Assembly (NCBI GenBank): GCA_903854795.1 | Contig: CAINXF010000082.1 | Coordinates: 1 to 14,312 of the forward strand | From: Candidatus Kerfeldbacteria bacterium | GTDB taxonomy: Bacteria; Patescibacteriota; Patescibacteriia; SBBC01 | Direction of reading: 5' to 3' | DNA: 14,312 bases | Part shown: positions 13,079 to 14,312 of the stretch, piece after piece | Numbering within the stretch: position 1 is the first letter of the stretch | Layout: each line of letters begins with the position of its first letter | The notes under the pieces: generated by a model | What the model was told of the DNA's origin: nothing | What the model saw: only the letters and a program-made list of their open reading frames with translations | The model's database searches: none | Position numbers and translations under genes: made by a program

Positions 13079-13765
13079 CTATAAGATGTCGCTGTGCTTT
13101 ACCTCGAGCCATTCTCCTGGAGGCAGCGTGCCGAGTTCGTACTTGCCCATGCGGACGCGTTTGAGCTTCACGACGTCGTTACGGACCTCACCGATCATAC
13201 GCCGGATCTGGCGGTTCCATCCTTGGTGGATGATGACGCGGAACGAGTGGCCGTGGAGATGCTCGATGGTATCCATTACCGCGAGACCTTCCTTCAGTCT
13301 GACACCTCGGCGCAGGCGGTTCATCGCGGCATCGTCGAGCGGCTTGATCGTGTCGACAACATATTCCTTCTCGTGCTGGTAGCGCGGGTGCGTGAGGCGG
13401 TTCACGAGGTCGCCGTCGTTCGTGAGGATGACGAGACCTTCGGAGTCCTTGTCGAGCCGGCCCGCGATCGCGAGATCGGCGCTCTTCGGGACGAGATGGT
13501 ACACGGTGCGCTCGCCTCTGCCTTGCGCGATCTTGCTGCAGACGACGGCGTACGGCTTGTTGAGCGCGATGTAGCGGTGCGTGGTCGGACGTGCGACCGG
13601 CCGACCGTTCACCGTGACCTTGTCATGGTCCGGATCGATGGTGGTGCCGAGCCTGGTGATGATCTTGCCGTTCACCGCGACGTAGCCCGAGGTGATCAGT
13701 TCCTCGGCCCGTCGCCGCGATGAGACGCCCGCACCGGCGATGAATTTTTGAAGACGTTCTTTCAT
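13079..13765 (-). CDS. rluB: Pseudouridine synthase, RsuA/RluB family
   Basis: Converts a specific uridine in ribosomal RNA to pseudouridine. The 228-aa protein has an N-terminal S4 RNA-binding domain (about 1-58: LQKFIAGAGVSSRRRAEELI, then GYVAVNG) and the catalytic domain with GRLDKDSEGL (102-111), in which Asp105 is the nucleophile. KEYVV (133-137), NRQIRRM (184-190) and the VRMGKYELGTLPPGEW signature (204-219) complete the family pattern. RluB (23S rRNA) is the likeliest member, but RsuA, RluE or RluF specificity cannot be excluded. Its ATG overlaps the TGA of the upstream membrane-protein gene (ATGA), indicating translational coupling; no Shine-Dalgarno is apparent. Confidence 0.93.
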   Translation of the reverse strand: MKERLQKFIAGAGVSSRRRAEELITSGYVAVNGKIITRLGTTIDPDHDKVTVNGRPVARPTTHRYIALNKPYAVVCSKIAQGRGERTVYHLVPKSADLAIAGRLDKDSEGLVILTNDGDLVNRLTHPRYQHEKEYVVDTIKPLDDAAMNRLRRGVRLKEGLAVMDTIEHLHGHSFRVIIHQGWNRQIRRMIGEVRNDVVKLKRVRMGKYELGTLPPGEWLEVKHSDIL

Positions 13766-14154
13766 CGGAAGAAGTCCAGATACGCGCCGACGATGAGACC
13801 GACCGCCGAGGTAACGAAGATGATGATGTTCATCAGGCGCTCCTTGGATGTTTGGAGCGTACCGAGTACGTACTCGAATGCCGCTTGGTCCTCGGGGGCA
13901 ATGTTCGATGCCTTCACCTTCTCGAGCAGCCTGCTTTCAGTGAGAAGTCGTCCGCGGCGTTTGGCGATTTGGTAACGGTGTGCGAAGTAGAGGATGAAGC
14001 CGGCCGTGCCGACGTACCAGAATATCTCCGCCCAGAACGCCGACACGTGGTTCATGATGATGATCGCGCGGTAGAGCACGGTCGCGACGACGCCGGACCA
14101 GAAGAAGAAGTTTCGGACGAGTGGGGTGTGGGGGGTTGGGATTGTGTGAGCCAT
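13762..14154 (-). CDS. Small membrane protein of unknown function
   Basis: A 130-aa protein with three predicted membrane helices: FFFWSGVVATVLYRAIIIM (about 16-34), FWAEIFWYVGTAGFILYF (40-57) and IIIFVTSAVGLIVGAYL (110-126). Between the second and third lies a charged cytoplasmic loop (HRYQIAKRRGRLLTESRLL, then PEDQAAFEYVLGTLQTSKERL). No catalytic motif. It is co-transcribed with and overlaps the pseudouridine synthase gene by 4 nt. The extended -10 ends 6 nt before the ATG, so transcription should start on the A of the ATG: a leaderless mRNA. I do not recognise the family. Confidence 0.82.
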   Translation of the reverse strand: MAHTIPTPHTPLVRNFFFWSGVVATVLYRAIIIMNHVSAFWAEIFWYVGTAGFILYFAHRYQIAKRRGRLLTESRLLEKVKASNIAPEDQAAFEYVLGTLQTSKERLMNIIIFVTSAVGLIVGAYLDFFR

Positions 14155-14160
14155 GCGTGC

Positions 14161-14169
14161 AGTATAGCA
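14161..14169 (-). promoter_or_regulatory. Extended -10 promoter giving a leaderless transcript
   Basis: TGC-TATACT, with no good -35 upstream, and 6 nt before the ATG at 14154. Normal -10 to +1 spacing places the start point on the ATG itself. Confidence 0.6.
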
Positions 14170-14172
14170 TGA

Positions 14173-14200
14173 ATCAAGGCGCTTACCGCAGCGTCTTGAT
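14173..14200. terminator. Hairpin over the stop codon of the right-edge gene
   Basis: ATCAAG-x-CGCT pairs with AGCG-x-CTTGAT around a 6-nt loop: ten pairs plus one A-C mismatch on the minus strand (a G-U pair on plus). It spans the TAA at 14183-14185 and abuts the next promoter. No U-tract follows. Confidence 0.5.
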
Positions 14201-14312
14201 GTGTCGGTAGCTCTTGATGAAGGTCATAGTAAAGAGCCCGGCAATGATGCCAGGTACCATGAGATAGAACGGTATCACGCTGGAAATTCGCTGTGCGATT
14301 GGATACATTTCG
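14183..14312 (-). CDS. C-terminal part of a small membrane protein (cut by window edge)
   Basis: The minus frame reads MYPIAQRISSVIPFYLM, then VPGIIAGLFTMTFIKSY, ending RHIKTLR and TAA. It holds one hydrophobic segment with a basic tail, as in a single-pass protein or the last helix of a larger one. An ATG exists at 14308, giving 41 residues, but the frame stays open to the edge, so the gene probably continues outside. Codon use matches the neighbours. Function unknown. Confidence 0.55.
   Translation of the reverse strand, partial: EMYPIAQRISSVIPFYLMVPGIIAGLFTMTFIKSYRHIKTLR

Overview
The window looks like a stretch of bacterial chromosome from a Patescibacteria (CPR)-type organism. This is inferred from the gene mix: small orphan membrane proteins, a lone ferredoxin beside a prenyltransferase, BipA, UppP and many short hypothetical proteins, in a moderately GC-rich and tightly packed layout. 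No rRNA or marker gene fixes the lineage. Genes end in TAA, TAG and TGA, so the standard code is used.

Layout. A truncated NHL-repeat beta-propeller gene (+) converges on a minus-strand operon at 4080-921: typA, then a 4Fe-4S/3Fe-4S-type ferredoxin, then a geranylgeranyl-type polyprenyl diphosphate synthase. The ferredoxin needs a one-base shift on an A8 run to be read. Next come remains of a small membrane protein with an in-frame stop, a NUDIX hydrolase, an exported anchored protein and a 65-aa DUF2795-like protein (all -). A divergent + gene at 5738-6901 encodes a protein with a C-terminal HEPN Rx4H ribonuclease-like motif.

Region 8075-6940 is a three-gene operon (zinc ribbon, cyclophilin lipoprotein, acidic protein) closed by a strong terminator. 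Region 10457-8118 is a four-gene operon (uppP, Asn-rich membrane protein, PD-(D/E)XK nuclease with two CxxC pairs, minimal zincin metallopeptidase). A 535-aa orphan membrane protein (12110-10503) has its own consensus promoter. Upstream of it lies a structured intergenic region holding a 59-nt nested inverted repeat, then a secreted 174-aa protein under a promoter with a palindrome on its -35 box. The right end holds an rluB-type pseudouridine synthase translationally coupled to a small membrane protein, and the C-terminus of another small membrane protein.

A recurring theme is a compact junction: a hairpin at or just past one gene's stop codon, then a promoter whose -10 lies only 6-11 nt before the next ATG. 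This predicts leaderless or near-leaderless mRNAs for four transcription units. No CRISPR array, tRNA, rRNA, integrase or transposase was seen. The least ordinary items are the ferredoxin frameshift, the HEPN protein and the nested inverted repeat.
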